Assembly (NCBI RefSeq): GCF_900155685.1
Contig: NZ_LT732548.1
Coordinates: 2,972,887 to 3,036,886, forward strand
From: Paenibacillus bouchesdurhonensis
Lineage (GTDB): Bacteria; Bacillota; Bacilli; Paenibacillales; Paenibacillaceae
Length of the DNA: 64,000 nt
Reading direction: 5' to 3'
The notes under the pieces are model-generated. The model was not told the origin of the DNA and did no database searches. It saw only the letters and a program-made list of their open reading frames with translations. The position numbers and the translations under genes were made by a program. Shown piece by piece: positions 9,601-15,414 of this stretch (position 1 is the first letter of the stretch; each line of letters opens with the position of its first letter).

Positions 9601-11289
9601 ATGCGGCGTATGAAGGGTTTAGCTTCAGGTGCCAGTTATGTAATTAACTGGCCGGTCTGGGAGGACGGCGGGATGCATCTCGGAAGCCGAATATCGGAAA
9701 GTCAAATGCTGCAAGCCCAAGGTCTGCAATATTTGACAACAAGGGATGCGCTGGATGCGATGGAAGCTATACTGAGTCAAGCAAGCAGTCAGGTGTCTGT
9801 GTTTTCTGGCGATCCAGATAGAATTCGCATGTGGTTATCGACAGCTGTCGATGTTGAAGCAACAGCTAAAACAACGGGTGCCCAAAATGCAACACAGGCT
9901 AAACCGACTGCTGATGAAGTTCAATCAGTCGGAATGAATTCCTCCGAAACCATTAGCTATCCTGACATTGTAGAGCGGGTTAAGGCTTTAATATCTCAGA
10001 TGGTGCAGGTGGAGAAGAGTAGGCTGGATGCCGATGAGAAGCTAGATGCTTATGGATTTAATTCCGTGACCATTACGGAACTATGCAGCATCATTAACGA
10101 CGAGTTCGATCTTGATTTGAACCCGACAATTTTCTTCGAATATTCTACTATTGGTTCGCTATCCGGATATATTGGAAGGCTAAGCAAAGCGGAGGCAGAA
10201 GTAGAAGTTGATATTCACGTCTGCTCTACGGACGAAGAATCAGCCGAAGCTGAAACCTTGAAGATTACTCAGAATATCTTCTTGGTTGAGAAGCAGATGA
10301 TCGATTCGAACGATGCGCTGACAAGGTATATGCAGCAATGTACTCAATGGTATCAGGATGATGAGTTCCAGTTGCCGGAGAATATGCTGACGCTTGCTCC
10401 GGAAGAGATCGTCGATCCGCCAAGCAAGCAGTCACTTCTGCATTTTATGGTGAAAATTGGAGATTTAAGGGTCGAGCTCTTATCGATCGGCAAGGGTCCG
10501 AAGTTATTGATTATTCCCGGATTCGGTATATCCGGCATGAGCTTAATCCATCAGCTCACTGATATGGCACAGCACTTTCAATTGCTAATTATTCACTTGC
10601 CAGGTTCAGGATTAAGTGACGGAATGCCTGATTTACTCTATCCTCCTACAGTAGCGGGGACGATCAAGGATGTGCTGGATGCAGTTAATGTGAATGACTC
10701 TATTCATGTTATGGCCTTCTCTTTCGGCGGGCTGATTGCACAAGAGCTGGTCAAGCAATATCCACAGCGATTCCGTACGTTGACCTTAGGCTGCAGCTTT
10801 ACACGTACCGATTCGGCAGATACTTCAGAGCAATCATTGGAAGAGAAATTCAGGTCTGATTTCAGCCATATGGAAAATGCAGATCAATATTATGAACTTT
10901 ACTTAGCGAGCAAATGCGTGAATAAGTCATCGTTTGATTACTTGCCTAAAGCGAGCTTAACGACTTATACCACCATTCCGGGCATTCGTGACATTTCACT
11001 TCCTACTTTAGTGATTTCAGGACAGCTCGATGCCGTAGTCGATTGTGAAGAATCGGAAATCATTGCTGAGCATATCCCTCGATCAGTGCATGTTCGATTC
11101 CCTCAAGGAGGCCATTGTGTGAACATAACGAACCCGTCCGAATTTAATCGAATTGTTCAATTATTCATTGAGCATGACGGCCTGGTTCCTCTTCGGAAGT
11201 GGAACGAGTTACAGGAAATTCATGAAATTAATATTTGCAGAAATTTCGAGATTAACAATCAAATCTCAAGCGAGGGTTCAGTCGGATGA
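643..11289 (+). CDS. Terminal trans-AT polyketide synthase: DH-like, KS-KR-ACP, KS-DH-KR-ACP, thioesterase
   Basis: A 3548-residue multidomain PKS. Visible order: N-terminal docking helices (about 1-35); a dehydratase-like double hot-dog domain (45-310) with altered catalytic motifs; KS1 (330-760; C503, H638, H678); KR1 (Rossmann core from about 1180, Y1328 and N1332); ACP1 (S1483 in GLDSL); KS2 (1570-2000; C1735, H1870, H1910); DH2 (2278-2558; H2310, D2473); KR2 (core from about 2823, Y2971 and N2975); ACP2 (S3141 in GFNSV); and a C-terminal alpha/beta-hydrolase thioesterase (3265-3516; S3360, D3463, H3491). No AT is present in either module, which defines the trans-AT type; malonyl units should come from the AT-ER protein at 12446. 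The thioesterase marks this as the last assembly-line protein, releasing a free acid or a macrolactone. The two modules predict a beta-hydroxy group followed by an alpha,beta-alkene next to the carboxyl. The product is not identifiable from this end alone. Confidence 0.95.
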   Translation: MNPIKQEQWNIINMIQKGIISAEDGYNRLLKLKKEAASEKDATRVIPLDLSLADHPSASNHILFGQQVMTIDGLVELVLGALFGERNALPMSLSNLHALEPLAAPLGVISKHSLVIEYRSGDGSFILRDAVGTPPKVYLKGIVTEHPDQLLPQNFELTQGFSEKDASLLADEDIYNINQDVYIGDFYRNLFDFRISGSQAVFQLRPQKIGQFVLDPAVLNSVILGGIKLAQYSRLHRDSFYVPVSADRIDLYQAREGAQQSVVDYPLQGFLELQGTDGDDLLINAAIVQADGTTILSCENLRLKRIPAESLTASAGAPSLQLSQPSAAEADDQEIAIIGMFGRFPEAENCEQFWQMLSDGRLGIREVPKDRWNIDELYSKNLGDYGKTYCRYGGFLSDIDQFDARFFNMSDKEAELTDPQQRLFLEACWNALEDAGYANDAISRSACGVFVGVGQSDYQDRMKNENVQVGPQSFWGNDSSVLASRISYYLNLKGPSIAVNTACSSSLVSVHLACQSILSGECKMALAGGVFIGTTPNFFIVSSNAQMLSPDGACYAFDHRANGFVPGEGVGAIVLKSKKQAIEDNDLILGVINASALNQDGKTNGITAPSSLSQSELVENLYQSAGIDPETISYIEAHGTGTPLGDPIEFEALTRTFRKFTNKEQFCALGSVKANIGHAATAAGIASIIKVLLAMKHKQIPPCITFERENPNIHLNKSPFYINKELIPWPKAGQSPMRAAVSSFGFSGTNCHIVISEPSPLTRRSVSTRPYLVPLSSRTADSLKEQMLQLIKRLTCGEELLLADAAYTLGCRRKHFQYRKAFIANSLEELVHQIELALKEPAISPGRIAQNTDRGSRADKSCLLTHAADCQDKSSQWYLERLKEAGSQYEEGAELNWDLLYRDEDVRGISLPTYAFQKRSYWLEVNEFADSQPIDRNAKSNDLREALGEETLFYRRQWKSVAPLGVDDVERVPMFVVTDVAEAEAKQDGDIRIITVNHSDWQDDCRSLGERIAMAVLNGNGQNPFERVKLAIQLRGREQSFQQDNFGDEDESYKELLTQTFYLLFQIARSLSQLKAANIDIVYVFESTDQGAVPFHAALEGLSKAIVLEQTRFAIRIVEQHGNSELSYGLHTVLQMEFADLASSRGAAYVRYVSKDRQVLSLHEVHLPAVATEPAQLQTGGTYLITGGLQGIGFSLAIYLSNVYRAKLYLVGRSPVNGEIEAKLKRLTEFGAAARYIQADVTVPSEVQSMAETVKHSDSQLDGIFHCAGSISDALIKNKQAIQMQQVLAPKVVGTIHLLRYLQPITKDFIMLFSSIASLFGGRGQTDYAYANSFMDHLAMQYSSMKRPYLLSGNWFYWLCGGMRPESEMLSYMQRGFGLQPVTEEEGTAAIERWLRSDYANLLILQGKPSKIRQALAAWDQSQISATGKRAADGLKEDASTSETKSYISELEMLLRTIISEETSIPAEELEGQSGFEALGLDSLMISNITEHLGKWFEGVPKTIFFEIFTLHDLAVYLNDKYPSECKSLFGEAHKKLTNSVFEDYPMQGLSEAIDFPKLNESVKGENKAPRADIAVIGISGVYPKASNLNTFWENLKAGADCVEETPLERWKDYFETPEGKLERRGYGGFIAEHDCFDPLFFRISPKEAEWMDPQERLFIQEVWHTLEDAGYTRASLQGQKVGVFVGVTNGHYQLNQTEIDGKVVTPLNSYASIANRISYLLHLDGPSLAVDTMCSSFVTALHLACESLKRGECDLAIAGSANLIMHPNKQSQLHLSKFASTKGRCHSFGMEADGYVPGEGVGAVLLKPVLQAEADADYIHGVIKATSVNHGGRSNGYTVPNPRAQAAVIVDALAKAKVHPEDIGYLEAHGAGTPLGDPIEIQGLTQAFEKHTNKKQYCAIGSVKSNIGHLEAAAGLAGLTKVLLQLKHKKLVPTLHAEELNPDIKFDQTPFIVQRTLASWEPVAKELEDGKVVQLPRLAGISAFGAGGANGHVIVEEHLNDHIQQFDRLTEECELFVFSGNDASSLQRTVDAFYAAFAAPKDDVNETHVNDARLDQAKQDLLHILGELFHTPQELLCEDYCIGDYVADYYDRVRLFQKLLDQGYSELKPEHELERMTIRDLILTLARSVRGNRESEISLPYRLSDVAYTLQTGREPLKERLAILAHSGSDLISKLGMWLKQPEVLVHPEVYCTLGVAYLASNQVQRETPTSQRDLQLTNSDLHQLAQAWIARHPIDWSSLKRKDAVRKVPLPGYAFHPERYWVKHPAKSTSVGTEQHLLHPLIGRNVSTLEQTLFSTIFTGQEFFLNDHILLDSKVLPGMAYLEAARYAASQAAGSSVTSIRNMMWSRVFKLESTPITMLAELSQDVKGILCEFSSGDPNQRTIHGSCLISTGAAEAVPAQSIEQLQSRMSGYLDGTDMYRYYQAGGLDYGPAFRMVQSVRYNDKEALASLSLPASLESSFDEFVFHPSMLDAAFQGGICIQSDDELSQTRTHIPFFLEEAIVYQRLERECYAHITLAPRGGQEANADTSIRKLNCRLLSKGGDVLVELKGFTARAAQLEQPGNHLNNAKPSVPSTQNTPSSVSYYRPVWELAPIANNQNAAKESDVIVVFDSTVNRLEQLMRKAAPARVVLVVEGEEYARTGDHSYSLRLNQPGDYIQLLSNLAERGTIPTHIIMAWTARKAAPLEDMFLSGEIRDRVHSELNYSAIAMLHLLTAWKKVLDKKQVALLACEPITDGLERVLSSTVRGFAHSLKLHLPTVHMKSVQLPILMIEEQPERLISELYETQGSKQIKLLTDSNERYERRYLAMDMPTPESSLLRTGGTYLITGGMGGIGKIVARHLVRNYKANVVLLGRSPLNEEHRAFLKDLQSSGCKASYFSCDLTNEIELQSAQQQWMQEFGSIEGVIHAAGIMSQKDFLNKTEDELHSIMDPKIAGTIALDRVTQKEPLRFFLSFSSTASMLGDYGRCDYSAANNALDEFTAFREMRRMKGLASGASYVINWPVWEDGGMHLGSRISESQMLQAQGLQYLTTRDALDAMEAILSQASSQVSVFSGDPDRIRMWLSTAVDVEATAKTTGAQNATQAKPTADEVQSVGMNSSETISYPDIVERVKALISQMVQVEKSRLDADEKLDAYGFNSVTITELCSIINDEFDLDLNPTIFFEYSTIGSLSGYIGRLSKAEAEVEVDIHVCSTDEESAEAETLKITQNIFLVEKQMIDSNDALTRYMQQCTQWYQDDEFQLPENMLTLAPEEIVDPPSKQSLLHFMVKIGDLRVELLSIGKGPKLLIIPGFGISGMSLIHQLTDMAQHFQLLIIHLPGSGLSDGMPDLLYPPTVAGTIKDVLDAVNVNDSIHVMAFSFGGLIAQELVKQYPQRFRTLTLGCSFTRTDSADTSEQSLEEKFRSDFSHMENADQYYELYLASKCVNKSSFDYLPKASLTTYTTIPGIRDISLPTLVISGQLDAVVDCEESEIIAEHIPRSVHVRFPQGGHCVNITNPSEFNRIVQLFIEHDGLVPLRKWNELQEIHEINICRNFEINNQISSEGSVG

Positions 11290-11708
11290 TAAGTAGTTTG
11301 TCTGATGCGACGGTATGGAAACTATATTTGACACGAGGGAAACAGGTCTATAAGGCAGCTCTTGGCTTCTAATCGAAAAATCACGAAGATTTCCCCCTCA
11401 GCGAGCTCGTCCTTCATCCCTCGGAGCTGGATCATTTGCATAGGATGACCTATGAAAAAAGACAGCAAAGCTACCTACTCGGAAGGTATGCGGCCAAAGC
11501 AGCGATTCACGTACTTGAGCCTTCATTTGCCATGCGGGATATTCTTATCTCGCATGGTGTATTTCAACAACCGATTGCGAATCATCACCTTGCACATCAA
11601 ATTTATATCTCGATCTCACACCGTAAAGAACTTGCGACGGCTGTAGCGTTTGAAGAGGCTCATCCGATGGGGGCGATCAGAAATTTATTTAGAAGTAAAC
11701 GAAGTTAA
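11286..11708 (+). pseudogene. Broken 4'-phosphopantetheinyl transferase (Sfp-type) gene
   Basis: An ATG overlaps the PKS stop (ATGA). After 28 codons an in-frame TAA (11370-11372) interrupts the reading frame, which otherwise stays open to 11708. The downstream part has the hallmarks of Sfp-type PPTases: a YEKRQQSYLLGRYAAK segment, an ISISH motif, and AVAFEEAHPMG where the family normally continues into the metal-binding G(I/V)D. Here the sequence diverges after HPMGA and ends 14 residues later, so the metal-binding and catalytic C-terminal half is missing. Family members run about 200-240 residues and this frame has 140 codons. A working copy would activate the ACPs of the cluster; this one should be dead. 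The identification as a PPTase is inference from short motifs; the interruption is seen directly. Confidence 0.75.
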
Positions 11709-11745
11709 CCCTTCTTAAGGATGGGCGGAAAGGAATGAAAGCGGC

Positions 11746-12432
11746 TTGAGGTTTAGAAGCGTGCCCTCGTACGAGTTGCATGTATTAAAGGTTGCAAACG
11801 GTTTTTTTAGTAATTACATATATATGATCGTTGACCGGAAAACAAGGTACGCCGCGATCATTGACCCTGCCTGGGAGTGGGAAAAGATCACCTCCTGGAT
11901 AATAGACAAGCGTGCGAAAATTCAAGCCGTCTTGTTAACCCATACGCATTACGATCATATTCATCTGGTGGAATCAGTGATTCAAGCTTTTGATGCACAG
12001 GTTTACGTATCGAGGCAGGAAGTCGAAGCTTATCAATTTTCGAGTCAAAATCTCCAACTGTTAGAAGCTTGGGATCATATTCGTATCGGCGATACAAAGA
12101 TAGAGGTTTTACTCACACCAGGCCATACCGCAGGTAGCGTATGCTTTCTTTTACAGGACGCGCTTATTTCCGGCGATACCTTATTTGCTGAAGGTTGTGG
12201 TATGTGTAACTTCCCTGGCGGAGATGCGGAGCAGATGTTTAATAGCTTGCAGATGCTTAAGCGTTTGGTGCCTCCTTATGTGAGGGTTTATCCGGGACAC
12301 TCTTATGGCGAGGAGCCTGGGCAATTTTTCGAAGCTGTCATGGAACGCAATATTTATTTGCAATTGGACAAGAAGGAGCATTTTATTTCGTTTCGGATGC
12401 GTAAGAACCAAGTATTTAGAAATCCGCAATAG
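11746..12432 (+). CDS. Metallo-beta-lactamase-fold hydrolase of the BaeB/PksB type
   Basis: About 228 residues with the metallo-beta-lactamase metal-binding series: THTHYDHIH (about 66-74), PGHTAGS, SGDTLF and a late YPGHSYG. The protein resembles glyoxalase II-like enzymes. Homologues called BaeB or PksB accompany trans-AT PKS clusters and are thought to hydrolyse thioesters, clearing stalled acyl chains from ACPs. It lies between the PPTase remnant and the AT-ER gene on the same strand, which supports a role in the polyketide pathway. The start is a TTG at 11746 with an AAAGGA site about 11 bases upstream; a GTG at 11761 is the alternative. The stop is 13 bases before the next start. It should be cytoplasmic, since no signal peptide is visible. 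The substrate is unknown. Confidence 0.82.
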   Translation: MRFRSVPSYELHVLKVANGFFSNYIYMIVDRKTRYAAIIDPAWEWEKITSWIIDKRAKIQAVLLTHTHYDHIHLVESVIQAFDAQVYVSRQEVEAYQFSSQNLQLLEAWDHIRIGDTKIEVLLTPGHTAGSVCFLLQDALISGDTLFAEGCGMCNFPGGDAEQMFNSLQMLKRLVPPYVRVYPGHSYGEEPGQFFEAVMERNIYLQLDKKEHFISFRMRKNQVFRNPQ

Positions 12433-12445
12433 GAGGAGTACTACT

Positions 12446-14755
12446 GTGAGAGCGTATGTTTTTCCCGGACAAGGTTCACAGGTAAAAGGAATGGGCCGTG
12501 GCTTATTTCAACGCTATCGGGAGTTGACCGCTCGGGCCGATGAAATACTAGGCTATTCATTAGAAAAGCTATGTATAGAGGATCAAGGAGGTCGCCTTAA
12601 CCAAACTCAATATACACAGCCTGCATTGTATGCAGTGAGTGTTCTAAGCTACTTGCAGCAAATTGAGCAGGCTGGTAAGGAACCAGATGCGGTAGCAGGA
12701 CATAGCCTTGGGGAGTATGCAGCATTGTATGCTTCCGGGGCCTTTGACTTTGAAACCGGACTGAAACTCGTCATGTACCGAGGAAATCTAATGTCAAAGA
12801 TTAATGGCGGCGGTATGGCGGCCATTATCGGTCTGACAAGTGAGCAGGTGCAGCAGGTTCTTGACGACCGCTATCTATCCGCTATTGATATTGCCAACTA
12901 CAATGCCCCTCGGCAAATTGTCATCTCAGGGCCTAAGGAGGCGATTGAACAGGCGCGGATTTATTTTGAAGCGGCTGGCGCTTCAATGTACGTTATCATA
13001 CAGGTGAGTGGCGCCTTTCACTCCAGGTACATGGAGCAGTGCCAAGTACAATTTTCTCGATATTTAGAAGAATTCAACTTTAATCGCTTAAGAATACCCG
13101 TAATTGCCAATTTAACCGGGCTGCCCTATGTCCAGAAAGACTTAAAGTCAAACCTAGTTGGACAGTTGACCGCTCCGGTTCAATGGACGGATTCGATTCG
13201 CTTTTTGCTTGCAAATGAGGCTCAATTGGAAGAAGTTGGCCCCGGGAATGTATTAACCCGTTTAATTCAGAACATTACAAGGGAAGCTGAACCCATGGAT
13301 TTGACCGGGAAGATCGGGCTGTTGAGCGCTGTTGATTCATTCCCTGAACCAGTGTCATGCGTAAGTGCCGACCCGCCCGAATATAGGCAATATGTCCATC
13401 ATGAGCCAAGACAATTTACTGCGACCATGCTTGGCTGCGAGCAGTTCAAGCAAGATTACAATGTCAAGTATGCCTATGTGACTGGAGCGATGTACAGAGG
13501 AATTGCTTCAAAAGAACTTGTCATTCGCATGGGAAAGGCAGGTATGCTTAGTTTCTTTGGTGCTGGTGGCCTTTCTATTCAAACCGTAGAATCCGAGATT
13601 CAGTGTATTCAGCGGGAATTGGATACAGAGCAGCCTTACGGGATGAATATGCTCCATCATCCGCATCATCCTGAGAAGGAAGAAGAACTAGTGGAACTGT
13701 ATCTTAAATATGGGATACGCAATATTGAAGCGGCGGCATTTATGGGGGTCACTCCGTCACTAATCAAGTACCGAGCACGTGGTTTAAAGCGGCGGGAGGA
13801 TGGAAGCATAGAAATTTCCAACCGTATAATGGCTAAGCTATCACGACCTGAGGTTGCCGAGGCCTTTTTGAAGCCCGCCGACGAGAAGCTCGTACATCGG
13901 CTAGTGGAGGAAGGGCAAATAACTCCCAACCAAGCGGATTTATTGCGCTATATTCCAATGGCTGATGATATTTGCGTAGAATGCGATTCCGGCGGTCATA
14001 CGGATATGGGCGTAGCTTACGTGTTGTTTCCAGCTCTAAGAAATCTAAAAGAAGAAATGCAAAAGAAATACAACTATTCTAAAAAAATTAGAGTAGGGAC
14101 TGCGGGAGGAATCGGTACCCCCGAGGCGGCGGCAGCTGCTTTTATGATGGGGGCTGATTTTATCCTCACAGGCTCCATTAACCAATGCACGGTTGAAGCG
14201 GGAACAAGCGATTTGGTGAAGCAGATGTTAAACGGAATGAATGTACAGGATACCGACTATGCTCCGGCGGGGGATATGTTTGAATTGGGCGCTAAGGTAC
14301 AGGTTCTGAAGAAAGGGGTGTTTTTCCCCGTACGGGCCAACAAACTGCATGATATTTATAAGTTTATTGCTTCTGTGGATGTTTTGGACGATCATTTAAG
14401 GAAACAACTTGAAGAGAAGTATTTCAAACGAAGTCTAGATCAAGTTTATGAGGATGTAAAGAAACATTCCCCTCTTGCTGAGATCGAGAAGGCTGAGCGC
14501 AATCCTAAACATAAAATGGTTCTCATGTTCAAATCATACTTTGCAAGCAGTACGAAGGCAGCTTTGTCAGGCGCTGAAACAGAAAAGGTCAATTACCAAA
14601 TTCATTGTGGCCCCGCGCTTGGTGCGTTTAATCAATGGATGAAGGGAACACCCTGGGAGCATTGGGAAAATCGGCATGTCGATGAAATAGGCGAACTGAT
14701 TATGGAGGAAACTACGCAGTTATTGAGAGAGAGGCTATCTGAATGGTTCTTGTAA
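12446..14755 (+). CDS. Trans-acting malonyl acyltransferase-enoylreductase fusion (PksE/BaeE type)
   Basis: 769 residues, close to the usual length of PksE-like AT-ER proteins. The N-terminal 290 residues are a malonyl-CoA:ACP transacylase with the GHSLGEY nucleophile motif (S87) and H192 in AFHS; it should load malonyl onto the AT-less modules. The rest (about 330-769) is a PfaD/2-nitropropane-dioxygenase-like FMN TIM barrel with a GGHTDMG motif and a GTAGGIGTPEAA phosphate-binding stretch. This is the trans-enoylreductase that reduces alpha,beta-enoyl-ACP intermediates. The GTG at 12446 is chosen because AGGAGGAG lies at 12431-12438; the open frame upstream is not PKS-like. It is the last gene before the terminator at 14980. 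Neither PKS protein in the window has a cis ER, so reduction would be supplied by this domain. Confidence 0.92.
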   Translation: MRAYVFPGQGSQVKGMGRGLFQRYRELTARADEILGYSLEKLCIEDQGGRLNQTQYTQPALYAVSVLSYLQQIEQAGKEPDAVAGHSLGEYAALYASGAFDFETGLKLVMYRGNLMSKINGGGMAAIIGLTSEQVQQVLDDRYLSAIDIANYNAPRQIVISGPKEAIEQARIYFEAAGASMYVIIQVSGAFHSRYMEQCQVQFSRYLEEFNFNRLRIPVIANLTGLPYVQKDLKSNLVGQLTAPVQWTDSIRFLLANEAQLEEVGPGNVLTRLIQNITREAEPMDLTGKIGLLSAVDSFPEPVSCVSADPPEYRQYVHHEPRQFTATMLGCEQFKQDYNVKYAYVTGAMYRGIASKELVIRMGKAGMLSFFGAGGLSIQTVESEIQCIQRELDTEQPYGMNMLHHPHHPEKEEELVELYLKYGIRNIEAAAFMGVTPSLIKYRARGLKRREDGSIEISNRIMAKLSRPEVAEAFLKPADEKLVHRLVEEGQITPNQADLLRYIPMADDICVECDSGGHTDMGVAYVLFPALRNLKEEMQKKYNYSKKIRVGTAGGIGTPEAAAAAFMMGADFILTGSINQCTVEAGTSDLVKQMLNGMNVQDTDYAPAGDMFELGAKVQVLKKGVFFPVRANKLHDIYKFIASVDVLDDHLRKQLEEKYFKRSLDQVYEDVKKHSPLAEIEKAERNPKHKMVLMFKSYFASSTKAALSGAETEKVNYQIHCGPALGAFNQWMKGTPWEHWENRHVDEIGELIMEETTQLLRERLSEWFL

Positions 14756-14854
14756 TTTCGCTAGCAAACAGCAACAGCTACCTGACAAAATGTATTTAAA
14801 AAAAGTTCTCCAGTGCTATTGTTGTTAAGTAGAAATAGTAAAAATAGAAATTAA

Positions 14855-14899
14855 AATTAATATTAATCTAATTAATCATTAATTTGATTAATATTAATT
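14855..14899. repeat. AT-only inverted repeat downstream of the PKS cluster
   Basis: Perfect 14-base arms at 14855-14868 and 14886-14899 flank a 17-base AT-rich loop that itself contains two ATTAAT units. It sits 100 bases after the AT-ER stop and 80 bases before a clear terminator. No T-run follows, so a second terminator is unlikely. It could form a cruciform or act as a protein-binding site. Confidence 0.6.
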
Positions 14900-14979
14900 A
14901 GCTCTAGTGTAATAGTAATCAGCGATATCAACAAAGATTAAGAACGGGCCAAAAATTCAAAATAGAAGAAGTAATGTAC

Positions 14980-15017
14980 AAAGCGCTTTCCCTCTTTGGG
15001 TTAGCGCTTTTTTTTTC
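14980..15017 (+). terminator. Rho-independent terminator of the polyketide cluster
   Basis: Arms AAAGCGCT and AGCGCTTT (14980-14987, 15003-15010) enclose a 15-base loop and are followed by a T-run. It lies about 225 bases after the AT-ER gene and marks the right border of the PKS transcription unit. Confidence 0.85.
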
Positions 15018-15348
15018 TTAAAAAGTCAATGGTTATCCTTTAACTCGTTTACAAGGGTTCGTTTCCGAGCTCTAAAGTTTTGTCTTCATAAACTTGCAGG
15101 GTCGCCCTTCACTAACTACGGCTACTGGAGAATAATTGGTTTTATCGTAGGGATCCCAAGGAGCGCTAAGAAAGATTCCACTGGAGAGGATCGGTATAAA
15201 CAGTATGACGAGAAGATTCGTGAGGAGCATCGTTTTTTGCTGGTACTTTGGATATAGCTGGCAGGGTCGTCGTAAACGAAAAACAAAACGGATGCAATAA
15301 CAAATAAATATAAACGGACACAAAACAATAAAATTATATGTATTTTTG
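15018..15348. other. Gene-poor spacer between the polyketide cluster and the rhamnose operon
   Basis: I see no convincing gene here. A minus-strand frame (15072-15323) encodes a short hydrophobic peptide but has no good ribosome binding site and no recognised family. Three AAACG-containing direct repeats (near 15274, 15287 and 15312) lie just upstream of the rha promoter and could be operator units for the DeoR-type regulator encoded in the operon; that is inference. Confidence 0.4.
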
Positions 15349-15378
15349 TTGACTTTTATGGTAATTTAGCTTTAGGAT
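15349..15378 (+). promoter_or_regulatory. Sigma-A-type promoter of the rha-lut operon
   Basis: TTGACT (15349-15354) and TAGGAT (15373-15378) are separated by 18 bases and lie 37 bases upstream of the rhaB start. It is the only good promoter seen before the seven-gene operon. Confidence 0.6.
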
Positions 15379-15414
15379 GTGATAAACCTCACTTTTTTAA
15401 GGAGCTTGGTTTGA

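Noticed and set aside
12305-12445. In-frame extension of the AT-ER gene upstream of the GTG
   Set aside because: It overlaps the hydrolase gene, has no ribosome binding site, and its residues do not resemble an acyltransferase N-terminus; AGGAGGAG at 12431 fixes the start at 12446.
14980-14990. AAAGCGCTTT as a catabolite-response (CcpA) site
   Set aside because: It is one arm of a terminator stem followed by a T-run, and it lies downstream of genes instead of near a promoter.
15072-15328. Two overlapping minus-strand frames with hydrophobic stretches
   Set aside because: No ribosome binding site, no family resemblance and no neighbours on that strand; more likely random open frames in AT-rich spacer.
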